This document shows, piece after piece, positions 50,582 to 61,404 of a stretch of DNA of 64,000 nt. Location: contig JAKSZT010054215.1 in NCBI GenBank assembly GCA_026826555.1, forward strand, positions 25,690,155 to 25,754,154, given 5' to 3'. Origin of the DNA: Tolypeutes matacus. Its lineage: Eukaryota > Chordata > Mammalia > Cingulata > Chlamyphoridae. How positions within the stretch are numbered: position 1 is the first letter of the stretch; every line of letters starts with the position of its first letter. A program made the position numbers and the translations under genes. Below the pieces are notes generated by a model. It was not told the origin of the DNA, made no database searches, and was given only the letters and a program-made list of their open reading frames with translations.

Positions 50582-50716
50582 CCATGATATGATTCCACTA
50601 TAGTTTATTAATATCTTCTGTTGATGGACATTTGAGCTGTTTCCAGGTTTTGCCATCACAAATAATGCTGCTGTGAACATTCTTGGTTAATATATGGATT
50701 CATTTCTGATGAGTAT

Positions 50717-51130
50717 TATGAGGGTTAATTTCATGAGTCCGCTGGCTAGGTTATGGTGTCCAGTTGTTTGGTCAAGCAGACGCTGACCTGATTTTTACTG
50801 TGAAGGTATTTCATAGATGGATTTGCATCCAGAGTCAGTTGATTGCATCTATGACTGATTGCATATACCATCAATAATGGAGATTGCCCTCAGCAATGAG
50901 GGCAGTCTCTTCAGCCAATCATGGAAGTCCTAAAGTCAAAACTGAGGATTTCAGAAGTCAGAAAGAATCCCTGCCTCTATTTCAGCCAGCCAGCTTCTCC
51001 TGGAAAATTCTACCTCACCTTCACCCAAGTTCCTAACTTGTGGCCTGCCCTACAGAAGATTTACTTGCCAATTTCCATGGTCACATGAGCCAACTCTTTT
51101 AATAAATCTCTTAATATCTACATACATTTT

Positions 51131-51164
<34 letters not shown>

Positions 51165-51202
51165 CCTGTTGGTTCTGTTTCACTGGGGAACCCTGACTAA
51201 CA
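50717..51202 (+). mobile_element. ERVL-type solo LTR (MLT2-like)
   Basis: It reads tatgagggttaatttcatga at the start, then ggttatggtgtccagttgtt, and ends ggttctgtttcactggggaa with ccctgactaaca. This order is that of MLT2-type ERVL LTRs. An imperfect inverted repeat (gattgccctca / tgagggcagtc) lies at about 50884-50911. The host L1 resumes after it. Confidence 0.75.
51130..51165. repeat. (AC)n then (AT)n microsatellite
   Basis: It lies within the MLT2-like LTR near its end, where such LTRs commonly carry simple repeats. Confidence 0.95.
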
Positions 51203-52789
51203 TAAATAGGAGAGAAATTGCTGGGCTATAGGTTTGTATATTTTCATCTTTAGTAGATATTGCTAAACTGCGTACCATAAAGAGTGTATGAGTGTTTCTG
51301 TTGATTCCCAACTGAGTCAACATTTGTTATTATCCATTTTTCTTTCATTTAAATTTTTTTTTTTTTAGCTATTCTGATGGGTAGGTAGAGTAGTATCTCA
51401 TTAAGGTTTTAATTAGCATTCCCTTGATGACTAATGATGTTGAGCACATTTTAATATTCAAATTAACATTTGAATATTCTTTTTTGTGAATTGTCTATTC
51501 CAGTCTTTGACATGGTTTTAATGGGATTGTCTGATTTTATCTTATTAATATTTTAGATTTCTTTATACATATCCATGAATATGGCATATCCCTCCTTTTA
51601 TTTGCATCTTTATTTAGTTTTTTTGATTCTGTTTGTAGCTTGCATAGCATATATCTCATACATCTTTCATTAGATTTATTCCTAGATATGTAAGTTATAT
51701 TATTTCTTTTATAAATAGTATTATTTTTAAATGTCACATTTAAAGTACTTATTTCTAGTATACAGAAATAGAATTTATCTTCATAAATTTATATTTTATT
51801 CAGAGATCTTAATAAAGTCTATTGATAATTCTATAGTTTATCTGTAGAATCTTTTGGGTTTTCTCATATATAATCACTTCATCTGCAAATAATCAGAGCT
51901 TTATTTCTTTCATTCTAAATCTTCATATTTTATTTCTTCCTTCCTTTTATCTCTTTTTATATTTCTTCTTTTGTGTTGTTCTTTTCTTGTTGCAATGACT
52001 AGTTCCTCCAATATAAAGAATGGACATCTTCATCTTGTTTCTGGTCTCAGTATTTCAAGGTCAGCCTCAACATACCCAGTGCCTTTTCAAAGATCTCTTA
52101 TGTTCTATCCTCTCTCTGCTTTTTTGCAACTCCAATCTATTTGTTAGACTTTTTCATCTATATTTTTTCACTCATATTTCTTTTAGTCTCTCTTTTCTAT
52201 ATTTCATTCTTTTTTTCTCTGTACTTCACTCTGACCTATTTTCCAGTTAATTAATCCTCTTCTCTTCTCTGTCCAGTCTGCTGTTAAATCCATCTAATGA
52301 ATTCTTAATTTCAGCTATTGTATTTTGCAGTTCTAGGAGTTCCATTTGTTTTGTTTGTTTGTTTGTTTTTTTGAATGTATTCCAGCTCCTTGGTGAAATT
52401 TCCATCCTTTCATTTATTTTCTTAAATGCATTAATAATTATTATTTTAAAGTCCACATCTGAATCACTGTGAATCACTGAATCACTGTGTCCCTCCTTTT
52501 GTCTGTGTTTTCTCTCACATTTTGGTCATTTGGGATTTTATCCAGGCACGTAAGGTAATTTTTTGACCAAGTGCCTGAACTGGGAATAACAATTTGTAGA
52601 GGATTTGGATGATATTATTTCCTCCAGAGAAGATTTAATTTATTTTTGGCTGGCAGTCAGAGTGTAGGTCTCACCTTAATCCAGTTAAGACATGTTTATT
52701 TCACGCTTTCCCTTATTCCTAAAGTGTGGCCCTTTGGTGTTTCAATTGAGAGCCTGAGGATAGTTTTATTTTTATTTATTTTTAATGGT

Positions 52790-52996
52790 TTACATTATGG
52801 TTTACATTTTGGACCATGCACTTGTAGGTTTTGACAAAATTTTAAATGGCCTATGTCATTATTGCAATATCATGCAGAACAATCCTAATGCCCTAAAAAT
52901 GCCCAATGTTCTGTCTATTCTACTCTTCTCTCCCTCTCCACTCAGAACATATGGTAACTACTAAATTTCAATTTTTTAAGACTGTACCTGTTTTTT
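52790..52996 (-). repeat. L1 3'-UTR fragment, antisense
   Basis: The text tacattatggtttacatttt, aggttttgacaaaatttt and caatatcatgcagaacaatc parallels 55105-55205, so both come from the same L1 3' UTR type. Confidence 0.7.
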
Positions 52997-53050
52997 AAAA
53001 GTGCATTTCCGTAAGATCCTAACATATATGGTCAACGGAAATGCACTTTT
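52997..53050. repeat. Perfect 16-bp inverted repeat with 22-base loop
   Basis: The left arm aaaagtgcatttccgt (52997-53012) is exactly matched in reverse complement by acggaaatgcactttt (53035-53050). It sits exactly between two L1 pieces. I recognise no transposon ends. Confidence 0.95.
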
Positions 53051-53274
53051 TTTTTAATACTTTGAAAATTTTTTTTAACGATTCTTAAATTACATACAAT
53101 TTACATAAAAAATGTAGAGGATTCCCATATGCCCCACTCCCTACCCCTCCCACACTTTCCCACATTAACAACATCCTTATTAGTGTGATACATTTGTTAC
53201 AATTGATGAACACATATTGGAGCATTGCCACTAAATGTGGATTATAGTTTACATTGTAGTTTTTTTTTTTTTAA

Positions 53275-53445
53275 AGCAGACAACACATTTTAATAAGGGG
53301 CAAATTACTTGAGTAGATATTTTTGCCACAGAAAATATATGTATGTGACAATAAGCACATGAAAAATATCATCATTAGTCATCAGGGAAATGCAAATCAA
53401 AACCATAATGAGGTAACAGTTCACACCTACTGGGATTGCTATTAT
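53275..53445 (+). repeat. L1 ORF2 fragment, sense
   Basis: The text ataagcacatgaaaaatatc, catcagggaaatgcaaatca and gttcacacctactgggattg is typical of the 3' part of L1 ORF2 in sense orientation. It has the opposite orientation to its surroundings. Confidence 0.8.
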
Positions 53446-53562
53446 TTATTTATTTTATTTTATTTTTTAAATTTATTTTTATTGTGGGTAAAAATCAAAA
53501 TTCTCACAATACATATAAACATTTGCAAAATGATATATAAATATATATGCATATATGTGTAT
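53446..53562 (-). mobile_element. Short L1 3' end, antisense, same subfamily as 13971
   Basis: A T-rich tail is followed by gtgggtaaaaatcaaaattc and a stretch ending in tgcatatatgtgtattt. It is nearly the same as bases 13975-14078. Confidence 0.85.
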
Positions 53563-54660
53563 TTAAACTCTCTCCCACACAGTTTGTAAGTTATGACGAG
53601 ATATATAATGGCCCTATCTGTCATAGCAATGTCATTCAGGACAATTCAATGTCCCCAAAATGGCCGCATATTACACCTATTTTTCTCTTTCCCTCCTCTC
53701 AGAACCTCTGGTGGCCACTGCCTCCACATCAATGATAAATGTTCTTCCATTGCTTGAATAACAATAAGTCTATAAGAGAATAACAGTAAGTCTACTCTAG
53801 TCCATCATTCATTCCTCAGTCCTAAGGATTCTGGGGTGGTGGTGCTTACTCCACCTCTAATTCAGAGGGGACTTAGATCCCATGGAGCAGATGGACGGGC
53901 CTTTCTTGCTTGCAATTGTAGACTCTCTTTGTTCCTTGGGATGGTTGTTGTCCATCATCATTTCCTTGTTAATTGTCCTGGGTAAGTCCAGTGAACTGGA
54001 GAGTAGGTGTTGCAACTCTGTTGATATTTAGGGCCCGAATGGCAAAGATTTAAGTCTCTTATACATAAACCTATCAACTCTAGTACTAAATACAGGTTCA
54101 AATAGAAGGAGCAGAAGAGCCATGTGTAGGGAAACCACAACTGAGTCCAACTCTGTCACAATGGGAAGCAAAAATTTAAAGTAGGGCCCACTGGCAGGGT
54201 GCCAAACTCCTGAGCTGTCAGCCCTGCTTTATAGTGTCTGGATGTCTCCAGAGCCCTTAGGAGCCCTGCTATTTGAGGCAATATTTACTGTGGCAGTCAA
54301 TGGGATTCTGCTGAGACAGAATAACCTCTGGGATGACCTCCCAACTCACTTTGAAGTCTCTTAGCCATATAAACTTATTTGTCTTTACCCTTTCCCCCTT
54401 TGGGTCAAGGTCTTTTTCCAGTTGCATTGCTAGTTGGCACTTGGTAATAATCTCTCAGTGCCAGGGAGGCTTATCCCTGGGAGTCATGTCCCACTCTGGG
54501 GGGAAGGAAATGCATATATATGCTGAGTTTGGCTTAGAGAGAGGCCACATTTGAGCAACAACGAGGCCCTCAAGAGGTAACTCTTTGGCAACTTATAATA
54601 CTAGGCTAAGTTTCAGTTTCAACAGAAAAGTTTCATAAGTACAGTCATCAATATCAATAG

Positions 54661-54900
54661 CCCATCAATTGTGATCCAAAACTTCTTCAAAAATGAAGCC
54701 AAAAAATAACCAAATAAAATTAATAAAATGAAATAATGATAGTTTTAAAAATGGCAAATAAAATGCAAGAAATTAAAAAGAATTTGAAATAATAAAAGAA
54801 ATAATAAAATAAAATAAATTTGGCATTATATCTTTCATCATCGTAAGATCTGTTGTCTTGTATGTACAGTGACATTGTTTTCTGTTTATTTCCCCAGTGT
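54661..54900. other. A-rich low-complexity DNA
   Basis: The segment has repeated AAATAA-like runs. It may be remodelled L1 sequence. Confidence 0.5.
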
Positions 54901-56240
54901 CTTTTTTTTTTTTTTTTTTCATTTTGTCCTCAAAGAAGTTTTAGGTTACAGGAAAGTCACGTACTGAATATAGGGAGCTCCCATATACCCAACATCCTCC
55001 CTCTCTTCCCCTTTTCCCTATTAATAACATTTTACATGTGTATAGTACATTTGTTACAATTCATGTACAAATATTGAAGCATTACTGCTAACCATGGTCA
55101 ATGATTTACATTATGGTTTACATTTTGTACCATACACTTTTATAAATTTTGATGAAATTTAACATGGCCTGTATCCATCATTGCAAGATCATGTAGAACA
55201 ATTCCAATGCCCCCCAAATGCCCCATATTCCATCTATTCCATTCATCACTCCCCCTCCCCTCAGGACCCACAGTGACCACTAAGTCTCACTCCTTGAGGA
55301 ACAAGATTCATAGTTACTTGCAACAACATTGAGGGCTTGACATACCGGCCTGTCTTCCCCTATTAGGCACTGCCTTTGCTCCAAAGAGACTCCTGCCCCT
55401 CTATTTGAGAACATTGCAGGACTCCCCAGGATGGGAGTCCAACACCTTCCTGTTCATTGTGTGGGTCTCCACCCACTAATACAATGCACCATGACAGGAT
55501 GAACACTCACATACTCCCTAGAAGCCTGCCCCAGGTACGCCCTGTTCCACATGCCCCCCACATCCAATACCCTAAACCAGTAACCCTCTCCTGCTGTATT
55601 TGAAAAAAAAAAAACAAAAAACCCATTGCCAACATTCTAGTTTCAACCACATACCTACCAATCCCCAGAGTTCATCTGCTCCCTTCCCTGGCCCTCCCCC
55701 CAGTTCCATGGGCAGTGCACTCCCCCACACACCCTACGCCCCTCTAAGGCCAGCTTTGCCCAACCAAATAGCATCACTGTGTTACTGTCATGCCCATCCA
55801 CTGTGCAGCTACATCATTCCATCTTATCATAGATTTTGCCCATATGGGCATTGGCTCACAACCCTGAGGATATTTTTAAATTTCCCTTTTTGTTGGCAAG
55901 TTTTGAATCCAGTTTTGTTTCCCCAGCATTGCAGAACTGGGCAACAGCTACTTAAGTCTTTAGCCTCTTCCTAGCGATGCTTTGTTTGGGGTCTGTTTGT
56001 CTTGCCAGATACATTTTCAGCTTATTAGTTGGCAGATGCCTCCAGGGGAAATTGTGCCCAAAATAACAGGCTTACTTTCTTGCAGTTCCCTTTCTCTGGA
56101 TTTTGGCTCCTCAAGTCCTGAGTGCCTTGATAATCTTGAATTCCAGTTTTTGCTCTTCCAGTCCATTAAGACTGAAAATTCCAGACCATTCTTTCTTTTT
56201 AGTTACTATGCCCTTATGTAATATTGGCCTAAGTACTGAA
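54901..56240 (-). repeat. L1 3' UTR, antisense, about 1.3 kb
   Basis: A T run is followed by caaagaagttttaggttaca, ctcccatatacccaacatcc, atagtacatttgttacaatt, tgggtctccacccactaata and further text. This is an older L1 subfamily than that at 26185, though the order is shared. A 12-base A run lies at 55602. The end is approximate. Confidence 0.7.
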
Positions 56241-56499
56241 GGGAAAAAAAATAACAGCACATTTAGGACTCACCTCAAGGTCTGAATATCTTAGTTGCTC
56301 CCCAGTACCTTAATTTAGCTGTTTTGAGTTTCACCCAGTTTTTATAATTGTTTTGGGCAGAAGATTTTGTATGATACCTGCTACACTATAATAACCAGTA
56401 GTAGAGGTCTTGGGAGACAGTTTTATCTCTTTCACTCATTGACTTTCTCGCACTAGACAGCTTGTTAAACTTTATGAACCCAAGGTTGGTAATTTATGA
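56241..56499. other. Unassigned DNA
   Basis: Nothing is recognised here. Confidence 0.4.
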
Positions 56500-56612
56500 A
56501 ATGAGTTCATTACTACCTACCTTGTTTTTAGAAGGGATAATTAAGATATGCACATAAAGCAGCCAGCATAGTGCCTGTCACTTAATAAACCAAATATTTT
56601 AATGTCCTTGTT
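56500..56612 (+). repeat. MIR SINE, 3' half
   Basis: The text gttcattactacctaccttg, gggataattaagatatgcac and agcatagtgcctgtcactta is MIR-like. Confidence 0.7.
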
Positions 56613-56736
56613 ACTAATAATAGCATTAATACAAATAATCATTTGCTTCATATGCTTAGACCAGTCACAATAGAAAGTATGGTCAAGGTGGTCAAGGTAT
56701 TCAGTATAATACAATGTCTAAGAGGTTTTATAGTAG

Positions 56737-57205
56737 TGTAAAGGTCCAGAGAAATAGAAACAACAGGAGATGATAGATAGATAGATAGATAGATAGACTT
56801 ATTATAAGGAATTGGTTCATGCAATCATGGGGACTAGCAAATCCAATCTCTATGGGCCAGGCCACAAGCTGTAAACTCCAATAAAAGTGAAGCCTTAGTC
56901 CAAATTCCCCAGGGGACCCTGACTGAGTAGAAATTCCAGAAAGAACTAATGCTAATTTGAGTCAGATTTCTCTTATGAGCCCTGAAATCCTCAGTTCTGG
57001 CTTTTAAAGCCTCCAACTGATTGATGAGGAGATAGATACCCCACATTGCTGAAGGTAACCCTCTTGTTAATTGTAGATGCAATCAACTAATTATAGATGC
57101 AAATCCCATCTTGAAGTACCCTCACATTAACAAGTAGATTAGTACTTGATCAAACAACTGGACACCATAGCCTGGCCAAGTTGACCCATGAAATTTACCA
57201 TCACA
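56737..57205 (-). mobile_element. ERVL-type solo LTR (MLT2-like), antisense
   Basis: It starts tgtaaaggtccagagaaata and ends ccatgaaatttaccatcaca. Inside are cctccaactgattgatgagg and tggacaccatagcctggcca. Flanks agtag (56732-56736) and attag (57206-57210) agree at four of five. A GATA microsatellite lies near its start. Confidence 0.75.
56772..56797. repeat. (GATA)n microsatellite
   Basis: Six GATA units lie within the MLT2-like LTR. Confidence 0.95.
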
Positions 57206-57210
57206 ATTAG

Positions 57211-57520
57211 CATTGCTCAGGCAAGTAGAAGATGATGGAGATTCAAGATAAAGTAAGACATAGTCCAATTTTAGGCAAAGCACAATAATAGGGAGGTGGT
57301 GATTGGGAGTCTTAGCTCATAGGCAGGTGGGCTGTCAACGTGAAACAAGCCATTTGTTGCTGAGCGGATCCCCTGGCCCTGGTCTGTGGAAAAAGGACAG
57401 AACACTGGTCTCTAGTCTTTAGGAATGGACTGGCATGGCTTAACTAATCATGTGTAAATAGGAAGGGTATAGAAATGTTAAAAATAGTCATTAATAAAAA
57501 AGTTCCAAGCCATTACTAAA
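57211..57520. other. Unassigned DNA
   Basis: Nothing is recognised here. Confidence 0.45.
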
Positions 57521-57532
57521 AGTAAGCAGGTG

Positions 57533-58498
57533 AGTTTTTCGCTGCCTAACCACCACCATCAAGGGTCACATACATGCTCCTGGGAAAGGCCTGTTCCAGC
57601 TGGCACTGCACTTTTGCCACAGCATCCCCACCTGACAATGTGAAGGAGTAAATCTACGAACTGGTCAAGGAGGGTGTATTAGTCAGGGTTCTCTAGGGAA
57701 ACAGAATCAACAGAAGATATCTGCCAATAATATGAGATTTTATAAGAGTCTCTCACACGACCGTGGGGATGCACAAGTCCAGGTTCCGCAGGCAGGCTGC
57801 AAACCAGGGGCTCCGATGAAAGTCCAATAAAAGGTCCTTGATGACTTTCTGGGAGAAGTTGGCTGTCCAAAGATGAGCTGGGAAATTCTCTCTGAATGTT
57901 GAAATCACTTCCCCTTTTAAAGCATTCAAGTGATTGGATAAAAGGATCACCCATTGCTCATGCAATCTCCCTGATTGATGCAAATGTAATCAGCCATCCA
58001 CGCAGTAAACTCACTGGTGATCGAAGTCCATAAATGCTCTTGTATTACAATTAGCCCAGTGCTTGCTGGACCTAACACCTGGACACAATTACCTGGCCGA
58101 GTTGACACATTAGCCTAACCATCACAGAGGGCCTGACTCCTTTACAAATCAATGTGATCCTGAGACTCTCAGGCATTGCACAAGTTAAATTTTGTGACAG
58201 GCAGTAAAATCTTGAGAATCCTTAAGTCCAAAGGACTTGTTCCTGATCTCCCTGGGAATCTCTACCATCTGATTAACAAAGCTGTTTCTTTTCAAAAGCA
58301 TCTTGAGAGGAATAGAAAAGTTAAGGATGCTAAATTCCATCTGATTCTGACTGAGAGCCAAATTGTCTCATATTATAAGATGAAGTAAGTTTTCCTCATC
58401 TAGTTGGAAATATGAATCATCCACAGCTTCTGACCTGGTTACATACATTTGTCTATATGTTTAAGTAATAAAGTCATTGTTTAGCTTAAAAAAAAAAT
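57533..58498 (+). pseudogene. RPS13P: Processed pseudogene of ribosomal protein S13, split by a solo LTR
   Basis: RPS13 is a small-subunit ribosomal protein of about 151 residues. This copy has no introns. It starts with RPS13-like 5' UTR (gctgcctaaccaccaccatc) and ends in an A tail at 58488-58497, with an AATAAA signal at 58467-58472. The duplication agtaagcaggtg (57521-57532) versus agtaaccaggtg (58500-58511) has one mismatch, so L1-mediated retrotransposition is clear. Recognisable peptide stretches include [24 protein letters not shown]-like and HLERNRK. Breaks: the start codon is AAG at 57561; about 18 bases are lost near 57628; a TAA lies in the KEQ region; bases are lost near 58160; and a TAA replaces Arg in the late YYKTKR region. 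A 452-bp LTR lies at 57675-58126. It cannot make S13. Confidence 0.95.
57675..58126 (-). mobile_element. ERVL-type solo LTR inside the RPS13 pseudogene
   Basis: It begins tgtattagtcagggttctct and ends gcctaaccatcaca. The exact 5-bp duplication gaggg is at 57670-57674 and 58127-58131. It is 452 bp. The overall order matches MLT2-type LTRs, as do the copies at 50717 and 56737. Confidence 0.93.
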
Positions 58499-58511
58499 TA
58501 GTAACCAGGTG

Positions 58512-58966
58512 CAGAGACAGCCTTGGGATTTGATCAGAGTTTGATGGCAAGGCTCTAGAACATGTTTAATTGGGCAAGGATAACAAACCATAAACCATGA
58601 TGATGAGCCCAAGACCATGAGGTCTGAACTTCCTCAAGGCACCCTGGCTAAGATCAGGACTGGAAACTAGGAAGAGACTGAATTTATAAAGGGAATCATG
58701 TGTTCCAAGGGGTGGAAAAATAATGGATACAAAATCTGGATGAACAAGCAGGGACAACAGGTCATGTAAGTAGTCAAGGAAATGTTGCTGACAACTACAG
58801 ACAGGTGTACCGAATGGTGGAGATTGTTGGATCTTTGTCCAGTTTTATATCACTTCTGGGCAATGGGAGAATCATGATCCCACAGGCTTTAATCATTGAT
58901 GGAAGAAAACAAGAAGCCTCAGATGAATGGTACTCAAAAAGAGGCAGAGAGAGGCTTTCTCAGTCT
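58512..58966. other. Unassigned DNA
   Basis: Nothing is recognised here. Confidence 0.45.
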
Positions 58967-60074
58967 TCGTCTTAGTTTCCTAAGTCAGCCATAAGGAAGT
59001 AAACACAAACTCGGTGACTTAAAATAACAGAAATTTCATCTGTTGATGGGCACCGGGGCTGATTCCAACTTTTGGCAATGGTGAACAATGCCGCTATGAA
59101 CATTGGTGTGCATATATCTGTTTGTGTCTTTGCTTTCAGTTCTTCTGGGTTCTAGCAATGGAAGAAATTATAACAATGAGGTGGAGCCAGTGGCCATTTG
59201 ACACTTTTGGGGCAGGGAGAGGATGAGCAGTTGAAATACAGGGGCTTCTTTGGGATTTGGAAGTTGTCCTGAGTACCGTTGTGGCAACAGATGTAGGTCA
59301 TTTTAAATCAGCACACACCACTCAGAACTGTGTGGAAGAGAGTGTGGTCTACGATGTGAACTGTGGTCTATGGTTGGTGGCAAGGCCCCGGGATGTGTAA
59401 GTCCATTGAGGGTGGTGGGCCACACTTGTGGGAGATGTTTGTGTGGGATGTGGTGGGAGGTGTGGGAGGTGGGCAATATGGGAATCCCAGTGGGTTCCAT
59501 GTAATATTTTAGGTAATCTAAGCACCTCTTAAAATATATTTATATATATATATATAAATAACATTTTTGTAAGCCAATGCACATATATGCATATATATTT
59601 ACATATCATTTTGCAAATGTTGGTATGTATTGTGAAAATTTTGATTTTTACCCACAATAAAAATAAATAAATAAAATAACAGAAATTTATAGTCTCACAG
59701 TTCTGGAGGATAGAATTTTAAAATCAACGTGTCAGTAGGGTACATGTCTCTAGGGAAAGTCTGATCCATGACTCTCTTCTGGCTTCTGGCAGTGCCCAGC
59801 AATCTTTGGCATTCTCTTTGGCTTGTGGCAGCACAGCTCTAATCTCTGCCTCTTCTCACATGGCCATGTTCTCTCTCTCTATCTGTCCATGTCCAAAATT
59901 CCCTCTTCTCTAAGGACAGCAGTCATATTGGATTACGATCCTCCCTTATCCTGTTTGGTCTCATTTGAGCTAATCGTATCTTCAAAGATCTTATTTCCAA
60001 ATAAGGTCACATTCATGGGACTGGGGGTTAGGGCTTGATCATGTGTTGTGGGGGACACAATTCAACCCATAACA
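58967..60074 (-). mobile_element. MaLR-type LTR (MLT1-like), antisense, split by an L1
   Basis: Landmarks are cttagtttcctaagtcagcc, cagaaatttatagtctcaca, gttctggaggatagaatttt, ctaaggacagcagtcatatt, ccaaataaggtcacattcat and cacaattcaacccataaca. The L1 at 59037-59672 is inserted at its reversed AATAAA region. About 470 bp of LTR remains. Confidence 0.85.
59037..59672 (+). mobile_element. L1 insertion with 5' inversion, 16-bp target duplication
   Basis: The duplication aaaataacagaaattt is exact at 59021-59036 and 59673-59688. The first 120 bases are antisense L1 ORF2 (gttgatgggcaccggggctg, caatgccgctatgaacattg). From about 59155 the L1 3' UTR runs in sense to an AATAAAAATAAATAAATA tail. The opposite strand target reads TTTT/AA, the L1 endonuclease consensus. 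This is the signature of twin priming. Confidence 0.92.
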
Positions 60075-60198
60075 GTATTCCTGAGGTAATACACTTCCCC
60101 AAGGTCTATTACCACAGAATATAATAGAACTCATCTTTTTGTTTTACCTTATCCCTGCTTGGCCCCTTGCCTGATACATAATAAACATTCCTTATACA

Positions 60199-60729
60199 TA
60201 TTAGTTGTTTATTGCTGTAAAACAATGTCATCCCAAAACTTAGCAGCTGAAAACAGTAATGTTCATTATCTCACAATTTCTGTAGGTCAGGATTTCAGGA
60301 GTGACTTAGCCAGGTGGGTCTTTGTTCAGGGTCTCTCAAGAGGCTGCAATCAAGGTATTGGCTAGGCAGGGCTGCAGTCATTTCAAGGCTCATCTGGAAG
60401 GAGCTACTTCCACGCTCAGTCAGTCACGTGGCTGAGGTCAGGATTCCATTGCTCACCTTGTGGTCTTCTCCTCAGTGCTGCCTCATGGCATGGCAGCTGA
60501 CTTCCCCCTGAGCAACACAATCTGAGTGAGACAATGAGTGCTTAAGACAGAATCCACAGTCGTTTAATAATCTAATCTCAGATGTGACGTATCATCACTT
60601 CTACCATATTCTGTTCATTAGGAGTGAGTCACAAAATACAGCCCACACTTTAGGGAAGGGGATGACACTAAAGTATGAATACCAGGAGGCAAGGATCATT
60701 TGCAGTCATCTTAGAGGCTGACAACCACA
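60199..60729 (-). mobile_element. MaLR-type LTR, antisense
   Basis: Landmarks are ttattgctgtaaaacaatgt, cccaaaacttagcagctgaa, ctgtaggtcaggatttcagg, tgcctcatggcatggcagct and cttagaggctgacaaccaca. It is the same broad type as the LTR at 19588. No exact duplication was found. Confidence 0.75.
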
Positions 60730-60984
60730 TAATATTAGCTATTTCCAGTATTTCTTTTGGACTAAGAATTGGCAAGAAGAAAGCATATACACTATCGATT
60801 TTGTTTCAATTTAATTAGACAAGTGTGACAAAATCTTTTGTGACCTGAAGTGCACAAGTAGGTTGGATGGGTGAGGAGATGACCCACAGCTGCTGGTGAC
60901 ACTGTGCATGCAAATCAGAGCCTCAAGGGCCCATTATTTCACTAGACTACATCCATTTTAGGGACTTCCATCGGGACCAAGGGC
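60730..60984. other. Unassigned DNA
   Basis: Nothing is recognised here. Confidence 0.4.
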
Positions 60985-61225
60985 TCTGGATCCAGGTTGA
61001 ACAGGTTTGAATTCTGACTCTACCAACTGAGCCACATTACGTTGGAAAAGTTACCTAACCTCTGCATCTCAGTTTCCTCAACTGTAAAGTGGGAACAAAA
61101 AGAGAACAAACTTCATATGGTTATTATAGGAAACAAATATAACTATTCACGTAAAGTGCTGGACAACAGTGCCTGGTCCCCAGGAGGTTTGCAATAAATG
61201 CTAGCTATTAGTATTAATCTAAACA
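60985..61225 (+). repeat. MIR SINE, nearly full length
   Basis: This is one of the clearest MIR copies here: gggctctggatccaggttga, tttgaattctgactctacca, gttacctaacctctgcatct with cagtttcctcaactg, and acaacagtgcctggtcccca. Confidence 0.9.
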
Positions 61226-61404
61226 TAAAGGAAGAAATTTATGCACTTCCATTTATGGGCATGATGGCAAACATTGCAATTTCCAGGTGCTTGGAATAAA
61301 CTCAGGGTCACAGGTACTCCATCTCCTTATAGGGAGGAAGCAAAGCTAATGACCAGGGTCTTTAAGCAGAGTGTCTCTTTTAATGGCATAAAAGAAAGTA
61401 TATT
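61226..61404. other. Unassigned, may include start of an older ERV LTR
   Basis: This lies just before the younger LTR. If the older LTR ending at 62573 began here, its start would be in this stretch, but I cannot place it. Confidence 0.35.

Larger units (their letters stand above)
49716..52760 (-). repeat. Old L1 LINE, antisense, host of two LTRs
   Basis: The reversed L1 order is clear: accagcaccccagaagctgt, tgttgatggacatttgagct with gtttccaggttttgcc, ggagagaaattgctgggcta, gctattctgatgggtagg and attcccttgatgactaatga. Reversed coding text follows near 51800-52070, then an old L1 5'-type block to 52760. Two LTRs split it, and the L1 text rejoins after each. No intact ORF remains. Confidence 0.8.
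53051..54660 (-). mobile_element. L1 3' UTR, antisense, interrupted
   Basis: The reversed L1 3' UTR is seen at 53051-53262 and again from 53563 to about 54660 (cacacagtttgtaagttatg, aaatgttcttccattgcttg, gtctttacc-type end). The two halves would join around gtagttt/tttaaactctctccc, as in the copy at 26385. The intervening 300 bp is other L1 sequence. Confidence 0.75.

Noticed and set aside
55600..55974. A 124-codon open frame rich in proline
   Set aside because: It lies in reversed L1 3'-UTR sequence and starts in an A run. It has no protein-like features.
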